Of a stretch of DNA of 64,000 bases, positions 33,303-42,383 are shown in pieces. The position numbers and the translations under genes were made by a program. The stretch spans positions 308,497-372,496 of the forward strand of contig NZ_SWCN01000003.1 of NCBI RefSeq assembly GCF_005116575.1, given 5' to 3'. Position 1 is the stretch's first letter; each line of letters opens with the position of its first letter. The DNA is from Desulforhopalus sp. IMCC35007. Lineage in GTDB: Bacteria; Desulfobacterota; Desulfobulbia; Desulfobulbales; Desulfocapsaceae. The notes beneath the pieces are model-generated. The model searched no databases, had not been told where the DNA came from, and saw nothing but the letters and a program-made list of their open reading frames with translations.

Positions 33303-33692
33303 ATTTATTTGAGGATTTGAAAATATTTAAACCTCTCATCACTCGACCAAGCACATAAGTGCTTGTTTTATTGCCAAATTAGCCGTATGGATGGTGATAG
33401 AAAAAACTTATGTAACAACAATTCCCACATGTTTTCCAGAGAGAATAAAGCATTCTGATACAACATCTATTGCCTTATTACAAGAAAATCAATCTAGGAA
33501 CTAATTGAATTTTGCATGGTATTAATCCGTAAGGTGATTGCCAGACATTGGTTGCCCTACGAAAAAGGAATAATGTATATAAATATAAACACGTCAAGTC
33601 ATTGGCTGAATGTCCGCTGATTGACGTACGGATTAATAAAACATTGCTGCCCCATAAATAGTTACGGAATAACAGATAAATAAAGGGTTGAT
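33303..33692. other. Intergenic region
   Basis: About 390 AT-rich bases before an IS4-type fragment. It probably includes the promoter of the His-rich gene and possibly decayed transposon DNA. No gene seen. Confidence 0.35.
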
Positions 33693-33930
33693 ATGTTTTA
33701 TAGTGTCAGGGAAATTGCCGCACTCTACAAAGAGCGCTGGCAGATCGAACTATTCTTTAAATGGCTCAAGCAAAACCTCAAAATTAAGTCTTACCTCGGC
33801 ACACCCCGCAATGCTGTGCTTACACCCAGCCCTGGATTGCGCTGTGCCTCTATCTTCTGCTATCTTTTCTGAAATTTAAAGCAAGAATTGGCTTCCGTTG
33901 TTGACGACCTCAAGATGATGCTCAGGCGTA
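33693..33930 (+). pseudogene. C-terminal fragment of an IS4-family transposase
   Basis: FYSVREIAALYKERWQIELFFKWLKQNLKIKSYLGTPRNAV matches the E-containing C-terminal DDE segment of IS4-family transposases. After a frameshift near 33827 the match continues (TQPWIALCLYLLLSFLKFKARIG) to a TGA. The N-terminal two thirds and the inverted repeats are missing. It is a dead remnant next to the fbp operon's 3' end. Confidence 0.85.
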
Positions 33931-33955
33931 AGCCATATGCAGCCACCACCTGTAC

Positions 33956-35026
33956 TTAAGGTGATACCTGTTGTTTACGTGGAAAAACTACAAGATTGTC
34001 TACTTCCGGAACAATTCCGATGTACTCACCGATGCTGTGGTTATGATGGCTGGACACAAGAGCCCGGCAATGCTCTCCGGAAGATAATTCGAGTTGGTAG
34101 AGAATATTCGGGCCGCGAAATGATTTGTGGACTACCTTCGCCTGTACTTGAGCATCCTCTGCATGCAGGACATCTTCAGGGCGAATGAGCAGATCAACCT
34201 CGCAGCCAGATTCACATGGCAGTGAAAGATTACCTTTCAGCAGCCCCAGGCCGCTTTCCACCTGGCCAGGTCCTGTGACTTTACCTGTTACCAGTGCCCC
34301 GTCGCCGACAAACGTTGCAACCTCAAGGCTTGCCGGTCGATGATAGACGTCATAGGCATTCCCCCACTGCTGCATTGTGCCGTAGAACAGCACCCCTATC
34401 TTATCCGCCACTGAAAAGGCCTCATGCTGGTTATGGGTTACCATCAGCGCCGTTGTACCTAGCTCTTTGAGGATATCCCGGACTTCAACCGTGAGTCTGT
34501 CACGTAACAATGCATCGAGATTGGAGAATGGTTCATCGAGCAGGAGTAGCTCTGGTTCTGGTGCCAGGGCCCGTGCAAGCGCCACCCGTTGTTGCTGACC
34601 GCCCGAGAGTTCATGGGGATATTTAGTTGCGGCCTCAGCCATACCCACAAGCTCCAACATTGTCAGAACCTTCTCTTTACGTATCTGTTGCGCTTTACTA
34701 CGGATACCGAATTCAATATTCTGGATAGCTGTAAGGTGTGGAAAAAGTGCGTAATCCTGAAAAACCATACCTATGGATCGTTTCTCGGGTGGAACACTTA
34801 GGTTAGGGGTCGAGACAATCTTGCCACCAATTTGCACTTGCCCTCTATCGATTGCTTCAAACCCGGCAATCACGCGGAGCAGTGTGGTTTTACCACAACC
34901 GCTTGGTCCCAGGAGGCAACCGATTTCTCCCTTGGCCATTGAAAAACTTATTTCATTGGCGACTTGATTCGACCCGAATGACTTGCATACCTGCTCGACT
35001 TGCAGAAGTGGTACTGTTTCTTGCAT
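33956..35026 (-). CDS. fbpC: Iron(III)-type ABC transporter ATP-binding protein
   Basis: 356 residues. Walker A GPSGCGKTTLLR (about 39-50), Q-loop VFQDYALFPHLT, signature LSGGQQQRVALARAL (about 137-151), Walker B ELLLLDEPFSNLDALL and the H-loop MVTHNQHEAFS. A TOBE-type C-terminal domain includes VDLLIRPEDVLHAEDA. This is the FbpC/PotA group. It is the last gene of the fbpABC operon, two bases after fbpB. Confidence 0.9.
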   Translation of the reverse strand: MQETVPLLQVEQVCKSFGSNQVANEISFSMAKGEIGCLLGPSGCGKTTLLRVIAGFEAIDRGQVQIGGKIVSTPNLSVPPEKRSIGMVFQDYALFPHLTAIQNIEFGIRSKAQQIRKEKVLTMLELVGMAEAATKYPHELSGGQQQRVALARALAPEPELLLLDEPFSNLDALLRDRLTVEVRDILKELGTTALMVTHNQHEAFSVADKIGVLFYGTMQQWGNAYDVYHRPASLEVATFVGDGALVTGKVTGPGQVESGLGLLKGNLSLPCESGCEVDLLIRPEDVLHAEDAQVQAKVVHKSFRGPNILYQLELSSGEHCRALVSSHHNHSIGEYIGIVPEVDNLVVFPRKQQVSP

Positions 35027-35028
35027 AA

Positions 35029-36687
35029 TTATTTCTCAGATTGCCGTACGAGGAGAACCACCGGGATAATTGATGCCATCACCAGGTACAATCCTGGCAG
35101 CGCAGCTCTTTCCCACTCACCTTCACTGGTCAATTCATAAATTTTAATAGCCAGGGTGTCCCAGCCAAAAGGGCGCGTCATGAGGGTGATCGGCATTTCT
35201 TTCACCACATCAACCATCAACAGAATAAGGGCGGTTAACAGACCTTTTCGTAACAATGGGAGATGAATGGAGAGTATAAGTTTTCTCCCCTTAACTCCCA
35301 TGAGACCTGCAGCTTCATCCAGGCTTGGGCTGATGCTTTGCATAGCACTGTCCACAGCGCCAAAACCAGCAGCCATAAAGCGCACCATATAGGCCATAAG
35401 CATCACGATGACAGTTCCCTGTAATAATGGCCCGGTTTGCATATTGAATATGCTTTGCAGCAGAGTTTGCAAGTGGTTGTCAAACCAGGCGATGGGCAGA
35501 AATATTCCCACAGCCAGCACCGTCCCGGGCAGCGCATAACCAAGAATGGAAATTTTACAAAGCATAAGGTTCAGTGTTCCCGGTGATCTTCTCTTCGTGT
35601 AGCTAAGAAGTATAGCAGCAGAACAGGTGAGGAGAGCGGCGCCAGCTCCAAGCAAGAGCGTGCGCCCGGTTTGAGTCATGTAGTTAGGAAGGTCTCCCGC
35701 ACCATTGGCCTTAATAACCCAGAGTCCAAGCTGTATCACCGGAAGTACAAATGCAACGAGAACAACAATAGAACAATAGCATGTCGCTGCCAAAGCTTTC
35801 CCGCCGTGCAGGGTAATTCTATTATGAACACTGCTGCTTCTGGCACTTGAAAAATATCGCATTCTCGAGCGATACATCGTGTCGATGAGTACAAGCACCA
35901 TTGCGAAAACAACAAGAACTGAAGAGAGTTGAGCCGCAGCCTGTAGAGAAAAGAACCCAAACCAGGCTTTATAGATTGCAGTGGTGAACGTATCGTAATT
36001 GAAAATGGAAACTGCACCAAAATCAGCAAGGGTCTCCATTAAGACAAGAGCAAGACCACTTGCTATCCATGGTCTGGCCATCGGCAAAGCAACCTTCCAG
36101 AAAGCTGCCCAGGGTGCCATACCAAGAGTACGTGCAGCTTCTATAAGTACTCGTCCCTGGCTGAGAAACGCGGATCGGCTGAGAAGATACACATATGGAT
36201 ACAGGGTGAGACTGATACACAATATGACAAACGGAGTAGATCGTACCTCGATTATGGTCCGCTCAAAACCTGGCAGGGTGCGCATGGCGGTCTGTACAGG
36301 CCCTGCAAAATCCATCACTCCTATGAAGATGAAGGCCATTACATAGGCTGGTACGGCCATTGGCAGGGTGAGTGCCCATGAAAAAAAAGAACGTCCGGGA
36401 AATGAGCAAGCTCCAGTTAACCAGCCAAGAGATACCCCAAGGCATGCGGTACATAACAAAACGCCGCTGCTCAACCAAAAGGTATTGAGCAGCAACGTTG
36501 TGAGTACAGTTTCAGCCAGATGATTCCAGATTTCCTGTTCAGGCTGAAAAAGTGAGGCAAATATTACCCCGATAGGGACCGCTACCAGTCCAGCCAGGAT
36601 GACAGCAGACAGCTGCCAACCATCCGGCCGGATTGATAATGTATTGAAGTACCTTTGCATGAGAGATGGATTATTTGTATCCCGCAC
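35029..36687 (-). CDS. fbpB: Iron(III)-type ABC transporter permease (two fused domains)
   Basis: 552 residues with about 12 helices. Two binding-protein-dependent permease domains each carry the EAA loop: EAARTLGMAPWAAFWKVALP (about 187-206) and EAAGLMGVKGRKLILSIHLP (about 457-476). This is typical of FbpB/SfuB. The start overlaps the end of fbpA by about 17 bases. It contacts FbpC and takes ferric iron from FbpA. Confidence 0.9.
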   Translation of the reverse strand: MRDTNNPSLMQRYFNTLSIRPDGWQLSAVILAGLVAVPIGVIFASLFQPEQEIWNHLAETVLTTLLLNTFWLSSGVLLCTACLGVSLGWLTGACSFPGRSFFSWALTLPMAVPAYVMAFIFIGVMDFAGPVQTAMRTLPGFERTIIEVRSTPFVILCISLTLYPYVYLLSRSAFLSQGRVLIEAARTLGMAPWAAFWKVALPMARPWIASGLALVLMETLADFGAVSIFNYDTFTTAIYKAWFGFFSLQAAAQLSSVLVVFAMVLVLIDTMYRSRMRYFSSARSSSVHNRITLHGGKALAATCYCSIVVLVAFVLPVIQLGLWVIKANGAGDLPNYMTQTGRTLLLGAGAALLTCSAAILLSYTKRRSPGTLNLMLCKISILGYALPGTVLAVGIFLPIAWFDNHLQTLLQSIFNMQTGPLLQGTVIVMLMAYMVRFMAAGFGAVDSAMQSISPSLDEAAGLMGVKGRKLILSIHLPLLRKGLLTALILLMVDVVKEMPITLMTRPFGWDTLAIKIYELTSEGEWERAALPGLYLVMASIIPVVLLVRQSEK

Positions 36688-37675
36688 GATCCATCAGCAT
36701 GATAGCTTCACCTTGTAATTCACCATACTTTGCGACATTCATCGGGTTGCCGGTAAAGGTTCCCCATTCAGCAACAACCGGGTCAGGACTCACTGTCTTA
36801 TTCACAGGATATTCCATGTTCAATCCAGCAAATTGACCTTGTGCTTCCTCACCGGAAAGCCACTCGAGCAGCTTTATTGCAGCTTCTTTATGCTTGGCAT
36901 GACTGGTTACACCTGCACCGCTGACATTCATATGTACGCCATTGGTACTCTGGTTCGGCCAGAAAATGGCCAATGGCAATTCAGGCTTCTCCTTCATCAG
37001 GCGACCAAAATAGTAGGTGTTCACGACGGTAACATCACCGATTCCTGCAGCAACGGCTTCAAGGGCCTTGGTATCGTTGCTGAACGGATCTGCTGCGAGA
37101 TTAGCCACCCAGCCAGTAACAATCTGCTCTGCCTTCTCAGGGCCATGTTCGGCTATGAGGGAGGCAACAAGTGACTGGTTATAGACTTTCTTTGAGGTGC
37201 GGAGAATTAGTCGTTTTTTCCAGTTTTCATTGGCCAGGTCTTCGTAGGTTGTAAGTTTCCCGGCAGCATTTGAGGTGGTGTTATAGACGATAGTACGGGC
37301 GCGAACTGAAAGGCCAAACCACATGTTTTCAGGGTCCTGCAGGTTAGCGGGGACGTTCGACTCGAGTAACTCTGAGCTTACAGGCTGCAAGACGCCGGCT
37401 CGTGCAGCCTGCCAGAGGTTTCCTGCATCGACGGTTATAAACATGTCAGCGGGAGTGTTGGTACCCTCCGCCTTGAGACGTTCCAGCAATGCACCGGCAT
37501 CACCGGTTATGTACTTCACCTTAACGCCTGTTTTTTTCGTATAAGCCTCAAAAATTGGCTGTATGAGATGCTCATTACGAGCTGAATAGACAACTATTTC
37601 CTCTTCACCTGCAGAGGTGTAATTTGGAAGGCCTATGCAAAGTAGCATCATAACAGCAAGTAGTCTGGACAACAT
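36671..37675 (-). CDS. fbpA: Iron(III)-type periplasmic binding protein
   Basis: 334 residues from ATG 37675, with AAGGAG nine bases upstream; a longer frame to 37723 lacks a signal. The signal peptide LLAVMMLLCIGLPNYTSAGE leads into EEEIVVYSARNEHLIQPIFEAY. The Tyr-Tyr motif VNTYYFGRLMKEKPELP (about 240) is the ferric-iron ligand pair of FbpA proteins. The C-terminus has AIKLLEWLSGEEAQ and NPMNVAKYGELQG. It delivers iron, needed for the many haem proteins, to FbpBC. Confidence 0.9.
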   Translation of the reverse strand: MLSRLLAVMMLLCIGLPNYTSAGEEEIVVYSARNEHLIQPIFEAYTKKTGVKVKYITGDAGALLERLKAEGTNTPADMFITVDAGNLWQAARAGVLQPVSSELLESNVPANLQDPENMWFGLSVRARTIVYNTTSNAAGKLTTYEDLANENWKKRLILRTSKKVYNQSLVASLIAEHGPEKAEQIVTGWVANLAADPFSNDTKALEAVAAGIGDVTVVNTYYFGRLMKEKPELPLAIFWPNQSTNGVHMNVSGAGVTSHAKHKEAAIKLLEWLSGEEAQGQFAGLNMEYPVNKTVSPDPVVAEWGTFTGNPMNVAKYGELQGEAIMLMDRAGYK

Positions 37676-38574
37676 TCTGTACTCCTTAAAATGGATTTTG
37701 CGAAATTTGACTATGACCTCCAAGAGCTGTTCTTTGGGGTCGCATAATAATTTCGGTGATCCTAAATTATAGATAAGTTAGAGTCAACTAAAATAACACA
37801 CATTGTGGTACTTTTGTCGTGGTTCGAAAAGGTCCTGTCTAGGATGGGGGTGACGCTGTTGTTTGAATGGACAGGCCTTTCAAGTCAGATTCAGGAGCAG
37901 GCTCCAAACCATCTTCAGCGACTGCGGCAAAAAGGTGTGTGATTGTTGGAAAGCTTAAGTTTAGAATGAAATTTTGGGATTTAGCTTAGTTCCTGACCAG
38001 TTTATAAGTGATCTAGCCTAGAAAACTTGCCAGAAAAGGAGCATTCTGGGACGTAAAAAAATTCAAAATTAATCTCAGGAAATCAGTTGCAAATGAAGCA
38101 TTCTAAATTATTGATTTTTCATGTTTATGTTTGTTTTTCACCTCGAGAGAAGCGAAGTTAGGCATTGCGACCGATACCAGGACACTACCGTGGAGTAAAG
38201 GATAGAGATTTTAACTGCCAATTAGAATGAACAGACAGGCAGGTCCAACGATTAGAGCTTCATGATAAGGTTTTGGTGAAAAATACAACAAAAGGATTAT
38301 GTACTAGCTGCAAAGTCTTCAACCGAAGCCCATCTACATCCTCAAAGATTACCATTAGCCGGCTACCTGAAATCCATCCTTCTTTTTTGACTCTGCGTAA
38401 TCAGAATACTATCAATCTATTTTTTCTTCTAAAGTAATCAATTGAGGTCTGAATGAGTCCACGAGAGGCTACCTACAGAGTAAATCTCAGGTGGTTTTCC
38501 AGGTGGTTTTCAGTGTATTTTAATGCTAATTAGTGCCCTGTAACTAGCTGAAATCACGTGGGGAGTGCGCTACA
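37676..38574. other. Long region without genes, left flank of an attachment site
   Basis: About 900 bases. The first part carries the fbp promoter. No reading frame shows a familiar motif. From 38489 two AGGTGGTT repeats appear, probably integrase arm sites of the attachment region that follows. Confidence 0.4.
38489..38512. repeat. AGGTGGTT repeats flanking the attachment core
   Basis: CAGGTGGTTTTCCAGGTGGTTTTC has two copies of AGGTGGTT 13 bases apart. Further copies lie at 38635-38642 (inverted) and 38675-38697 (two direct copies, CAGGTGGTTACTAGGTGGTT). Clustered short repeats on both sides of a tRNA-derived core look like integrase arm-type sites. Confidence 0.55.
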
Positions 38575-38625
38575 AAAGGGCCTCTCACGCCGGCAACAGG
38601 GGTTCGAGTCCCCTTGGGGTCACCA
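38571..38625 (+). other. 3' half of tRNA-Glu (CUC) as integration attachment core
   Basis: From the anticodon loop CTCTCAC (anticodon CTC) through GCCGGCAAC, the T arm AGGGG-TTCGAGT-CCCCT (38598-38614) and the acceptor strand TGGGGTC-A-CCA (38615-38625), this is the 3' half of a tRNA-Glu. The 5' side (D arm, 5' acceptor GACCCCA and full anticodon stem) is absent upstream, and the anticodon stem pairs only three bases. Tyrosine integrases use this tRNA part as crossover core, and a truncated integrase is 8 bases away. Confidence 0.8.
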
Positions 38626-38632
38626 AGTAATT

Positions 38633-39079
38633 TCAACCACCTACGTTACTTTCCCTGGCTGAATTTTTATTCTGCCAGGTGGTTACTAGGTGGTTTTTTT
38701 TACTTTTTACCTTTGGCAACAGTCTCAATTCCGGTCGTACTGATTCAATTCTGCGAATATATCTCTCAGTTATTGAAAGATTTTTATGTCGCAAGATTGT
38801 CTGAATATCAATCATTGCGACCCCTTCTCTAGCAAGGATACTTGCACTTAAGTGCCTGATGGCATGCAATCCAAAAAGCTTCATCTGTGCCCGTCGACAG
38901 AGATTCTTCATCCAGTGAAGACGGCTCGTGAAAGGTTGTAGTGTCTCAGGGTCAGGAAATACCCATGTATCACTCTTTCTCTTAGCATTCTGTATCAATA
39001 TAGCATCGAAAAAATTTTCAGTCAGCAGAAGCCAGGACGGTTGCCATGATCCGTCCATTGTTTTCCGGGTATAAAGAAA
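38633..39079 (-). pseudogene. Truncated tyrosine recombinase (integrase)
   Basis: About 145 residues of the C-terminal catalytic domain: HAIRHLSASILAREGVAMIDIQTILRHKNLSITERYIRRI contains the HxxR box, the second His and the nucleophile Tyr (ITERYI). The first catalytic Arg is present only if it lies in the missing N-terminal part; the fragment begins with unrelated residues at repeats of an IS21-type end (39080-39125). It belongs to the element that used the tRNA-Glu core and is now inactive. Confidence 0.8.
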
Positions 39080-39125
39080 TGACAACCTAAAATTGACCAC
39101 CCGTGATCACCGAATTTTGACCACC
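39080..39125. mobile_element. Terminal repeats of an IS21-like insertion sequence
   Basis: Two 22-base direct repeats with 24-base period: TGACAACCTAAAATTGACCA(CC) and TGATCACCGAATTTTGACCA(CC). Multiple repeats of the form GGTGGTCAATTTTnGGTnATCA are typical of IS21-family ends. No istA/istB gene remains. The integrase reading frame is cut here. Confidence 0.6.
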
Positions 39126-39185
39126 TGATATATTGTAGATCTGAGACAGGGTGTTACCTCAGCGGTGGTGTTCTGTCCATCAGAG

Positions 39186-39420
39186 ATCAAAAGACGCATT
39201 ACACTCCGGCCCTTGGAATCAGAGAACTAAGGGGGCGGTTATGCAAGAGATTGAGAAGACTCGGGGATACTGCCCCCAGTTTGAACAAGTAGTTATTGCC
39301 CCAGGGTTGAAGCCGGGCATATTCTTTACAATGCTGGCTGCAATTGATCCAGGAGAAGAAGTAATCATGAGTGCTGGTTAGGATTGGCCGAATATGTCTT
39401 GTGAGAACTGTCTTGGGCAT
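39186..39420 (+). pseudogene. Remnant of a PLP-dependent aminotransferase (class I/II)
   Basis: In one frame HYTPALGIRELR and, after a frameshift, AVMQEIEKTRG, QVVIAPGLKPGIFFTMLAAIDPGEEVIM and, after a TAG, DWP. These match successive parts of aspartate-aminotransferase-like enzymes (xHYTPxxGIPELR ... PGAKPxxFFTMLALLxPGDEVxxPxPxxP). About 75 of some 390 residues remain, with a frameshift and stop. Confidence 0.75.
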
Positions 39421-40266
39421 CTTGTTGAGACTAATACAGTAGCTCCAATTTTCTGCTGTCTCAAGATCCTAACGATAAAGGTACACTCCGTGATATGAGA
39501 TTAGCCGTGATGAGCTTGCAGGGGCACTTGGTATATGATGACAGAGGCTAGTTTTGGCAATATCAATCATTTAATCTAAGAAATTCTGTAAACTTAAACA
39601 GTTTTTGTTCTTCAAAATGGATACGCTTGAGGCTGTAGACAAATTCATACGTATTTTATGATATTCTTTTTCATGACCTGCCTCCTTGTTTTTGGCTCTG
39701 GGGTAGAAGTGCTTTACTTTAACTCTAATTCACGTTGGCAATGATGGCAGGTTGCTCTTACATCACATCCGAACTTACAAACATTATGTCTCGGACATCA
39801 TTTTTTTTGCGAAATATTTGAAATTAATATTGTTTATTTTAGCGCAAAAAATAGTGTAATTGATTTAATTGGTGCTCTGGAATTATCGATATTTTAACTT
39901 GCTTCATTTACAGCTAGAACTTTGGTGGCACATCTGAAAATTCCAAAGTCCCAAAATGCTCCTTTTCGAGCAATCTCTTCCACATGATCACGGGTTAACT
40001 GCTCACGTAAACCTTAACTTTAAAGTTCAATTGATTGTGAGTCATGGATAATGTCAACTCTCAGATTGCTAATATTCTATTAGGATTTGGGCTGGGCAGA
40101 ATTTCGCATAAACAGTCGTAATATAATCTTAACGGGAAGGTCGATTATATTGAGATTCTTATTGCTAATCTCAAGCACCTCCCTCGATTTTGTTACGTGA
40201 AAGAAAGTGAGTAGCAATTCAGGGGGTGGGGAGAGATATGAGACAGGATGACATCGTATTTCACAG
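39421..40266. other. Region without intact genes
   Basis: About 850 AT-rich bases between the mobile-DNA scar and the end of the cytochrome operon. A minus-strand frame at 39894-40010 (LREQLTRDHVEEIARKGAFWDFGIFRCATK) reads like protein but is cut by stops, probably another gene remnant. No terminator hairpin for the cytochrome operon is obvious. Confidence 0.4.
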
Positions 40267-41250
40267 TTACATTTTGTGACAGAGGGTGCAATAGTCCGTC
40301 ATATCACTGATATCGTGGTTGAGTAGATTTTGCGTATCTCCCGCGTGGGGATTATGACAACCGGCACAGGTGAATTCCCGGTCGGCTTTAAATGGATGCT
40401 TAACCCCGCGCACCGGGTGTCCCTTGCCGTAAAAACCCGCAATGACATGGGCCCCTGAGGCCTTCTCCTGATGACAATTAACGCAAAGGTCGGTGGTCTG
40501 CATCCTGAGAAGGTCAGGAAGGTCCGAGCCGTGTGGGTTGTGGCAGAGGGTACAATTTCCGACAGCTGTAGGCCCGTGCATGATCTTTTTACTTTTCCAG
40601 TCATTTAATTGATAACTATGACAGGGTGCACAGACCTTTTGGTCCGGTTTTGGCGTGGTATATTTCCGCTCCGCCTCAAGCACTTCATGACAGGTAAAGC
40701 ACATCCATTGTGCCGCCGGCTTGTGGACAAAACTATTCACGCATTTCCTAGCGTGACATGTGAAACAGGGAGATTTTTCCGGTTTACCGGGTCTCAAGCT
40801 GCTGAGCGAAGGCTCCATGACATGGCAGCCTGCGCAGCGAGTTTCATTATCGCCGGCATGAAAAAAATATCGCACAAAACCTGCCGGGGCTTCTCTGAAT
40901 TTTGGAAAGAGTGCGGACCGGAAGAAAACTCGTAAATTTTTCCGTTCAACTACAGTCCCCTTTTTCAGACCGAAAAGTTCGATACTGTTCAACCCTTTGG
41001 TCAAGGTGATACCAAAACACGCCCTGTCGCCGGAACCAAGCGAGAACAGCAGCGAGTCGTTTTTGTCGGAACCTACCCGTATCATGTCAAGCTTCTTTCT
41101 ATCCACCTTAAGGACTATGCTGATGACCTCGTTTTCAACAAAGGTCGTATCAGGTGGCCATTCAACCACAAAAGAATTCTCTGCCCGAACGTCAAGCGCG
41201 TGGAAAAGCGATATCAACAATACCGTATAGAGTAACTTTCCCAGTTTCAT
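40267..41250 (-). CDS. Octahaem cytochrome c, last gene of the second cytochrome operon
   Basis: 327 residues. A signal peptide (LLYTVLLISLFHALDVRA) and an N-terminal beta-rich domain of about 110 residues (VVEWPPDTTFVENEVISIVLKV) are followed by eight CXXCH motifs: CAGCH, CFTCH, CFTCH, CAPCH, CTLCH, CVNCH, CAGCH and CTLCH. Several are followed by NPHGSD/NPHAGD, as in doubled-CXXCH cytochromes. No outer-membrane lipobox is seen, so it is probably periplasmic. The ATG overlaps the stop of the TlpA-TPR gene (ATGA). Confidence 0.88.
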   Translation of the reverse strand: MKLGKLLYTVLLISLFHALDVRAENSFVVEWPPDTTFVENEVISIVLKVDRKKLDMIRVGSDKNDSLLFSLGSGDRACFGITLTKGLNSIELFGLKKGTVVERKNLRVFFRSALFPKFREAPAGFVRYFFHAGDNETRCAGCHVMEPSLSSLRPGKPEKSPCFTCHARKCVNSFVHKPAAQWMCFTCHEVLEAERKYTTPKPDQKVCAPCHSYQLNDWKSKKIMHGPTAVGNCTLCHNPHGSDLPDLLRMQTTDLCVNCHQEKASGAHVIAGFYGKGHPVRGVKHPFKADREFTCAGCHNPHAGDTQNLLNHDISDMTDYCTLCHKM

Positions 41251-42383
41251 TGTAGCTGCAGAAGTTGTTGAAGACCGTTTTTATAACTTGTTGCCGCCAG
41301 TTCCAGCTTATCTTGTTCCTCAAACATCTTACCCCGGTAAACATTAATCCGGTAATCTAAGGGGTTAATCTCTTCCGCCTGTCTGAAGAGTCCTTCTGCT
41401 TTAGGTAAATCACCCTCTTTACCGGTAAGGTAGGCAAGATAATAATAGCCGGGTGTATATGCCTCATCTACTTTCAGGACCTTTTCCAGCATATCCCTCG
41501 CCGCTGAATAGGAACCATCTTCTATCAACAGGAGAGCCAAATTACTGAGCGCCTGCACGTTATCCCCTTTCAGTGCGATAGCCTGCTGGAATTGTTTTAT
41601 CGCCCCTTCACGGTCTCCCGCATCTTGGTAAAAATTTCCAAGACTGAGATAGGGAAAAACAAATGCAGGATCTGCCTCAATGGCCTTTTTATACCACTTC
41701 TCGGCTGTGTGAGCCATACGTTTAGATTTTTGGGCATTAACCCCCATATTCCAAAAGCGGACTGCCTTCTTGTCAGGTTGAGGGCCCATTTTAGCCGCTA
41801 CCTCGATCGGCACTGTTTTGCCCTCGATATCAGCTGTAAGAACATGTAGCATCTCTTTGACACCAACCACCGGCAAGCCAGACATCTCGAACCTGATCTG
41901 GCTGTCTTTATCGACAATAATCGTCGTTGGGACAGCGATGACGCCATAATCATGAAAGGCGACAAGACCATGGTCGACCAGAGTCGGAAAAGTCAGCTGC
42001 AGGCTGTCTGCAACACCTTTAATAGCCTTCATGGCTGCACCATCTATTTTCTGTCTTTCCACATTTATGCCGATCACGGCAACCCCACGATCCTTATACT
42101 TTTGATGTAGTTTTTCCATCTGCAGCAAGGCTTTGTCCGAATTTTTGCTCCAGGATGCCCAGAAAAGCAGGATGGTCAACCTATCCCCTTTAAGTTTTGA
42201 CAGACTTTGTTTATTGCCATTAAGGTCACTAAGTGAAAACTCCGGGACCTCCATGCCCACCCCAAAAGATTTCAAGGACGGGGTAGAAATTGTACTCTGC
42301 AGCAGGGCAACAGTTACTATCAAAACAATCAAGCCACTCTTATGTTTGAGCGAAAAGAACTGTATTCTTGTTTTCACGATCAC
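41247..42383 (-). CDS. TlpA-fold protein without active-site cysteines, fused to TPR repeats
   Basis: 378 residues. A membrane anchor or signal (SGLIVLIVTVALLQSTIS) is followed by an AhpC/TlpA thioredoxin fold (about 40-190: VPEFSLSDLNGNKQSLSKLKGD, cis-Pro VIAVPTTIIVDKD). The place of CXXC is occupied by FWASWSKNSDKALL, so both cysteines are replaced and redox catalysis is not expected. From about 215 there are four TPRs (PYLSLGNFYQDAGDREGAIKQF, YYLAYLTGKEGDLPKAEGLF). It may bind apocytochromes or scaffold the complex. GTG start; RBS AAGGTAGG. Confidence 0.82.
   Translation of the reverse strand: MIVKTRIQFFSLKHKSGLIVLIVTVALLQSTISTPSLKSFGVGMEVPEFSLSDLNGNKQSLSKLKGDRLTILLFWASWSKNSDKALLQMEKLHQKYKDRGVAVIGINVERQKIDGAAMKAIKGVADSLQLTFPTLVDHGLVAFHDYGVIAVPTTIIVDKDSQIRFEMSGLPVVGVKEMLHVLTADIEGKTVPIEVAAKMGPQPDKKAVRFWNMGVNAQKSKRMAHTAEKWYKKAIEADPAFVFPYLSLGNFYQDAGDREGAIKQFQQAIALKGDNVQALSNLALLLIEDGSYSAARDMLEKVLKVDEAYTPGYYYLAYLTGKEGDLPKAEGLFRQAEEINPLDYRINVYRGKMFEEQDKLELAATSYKNGLQQLLQLQ

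Noticed and set aside
38541..38625. Complete tRNA-Glu gene
   Set aside because: The 5' acceptor strand, D arm and most of the 5' anticodon stem are missing; only the 3' half is present.
39894..40010. Short minus-strand gene (LREQLTRDHVEEIARKGAFW...)
   Set aside because: It reads like protein but has stops on both sides, no start and no recognised family; listed only as a possible remnant.
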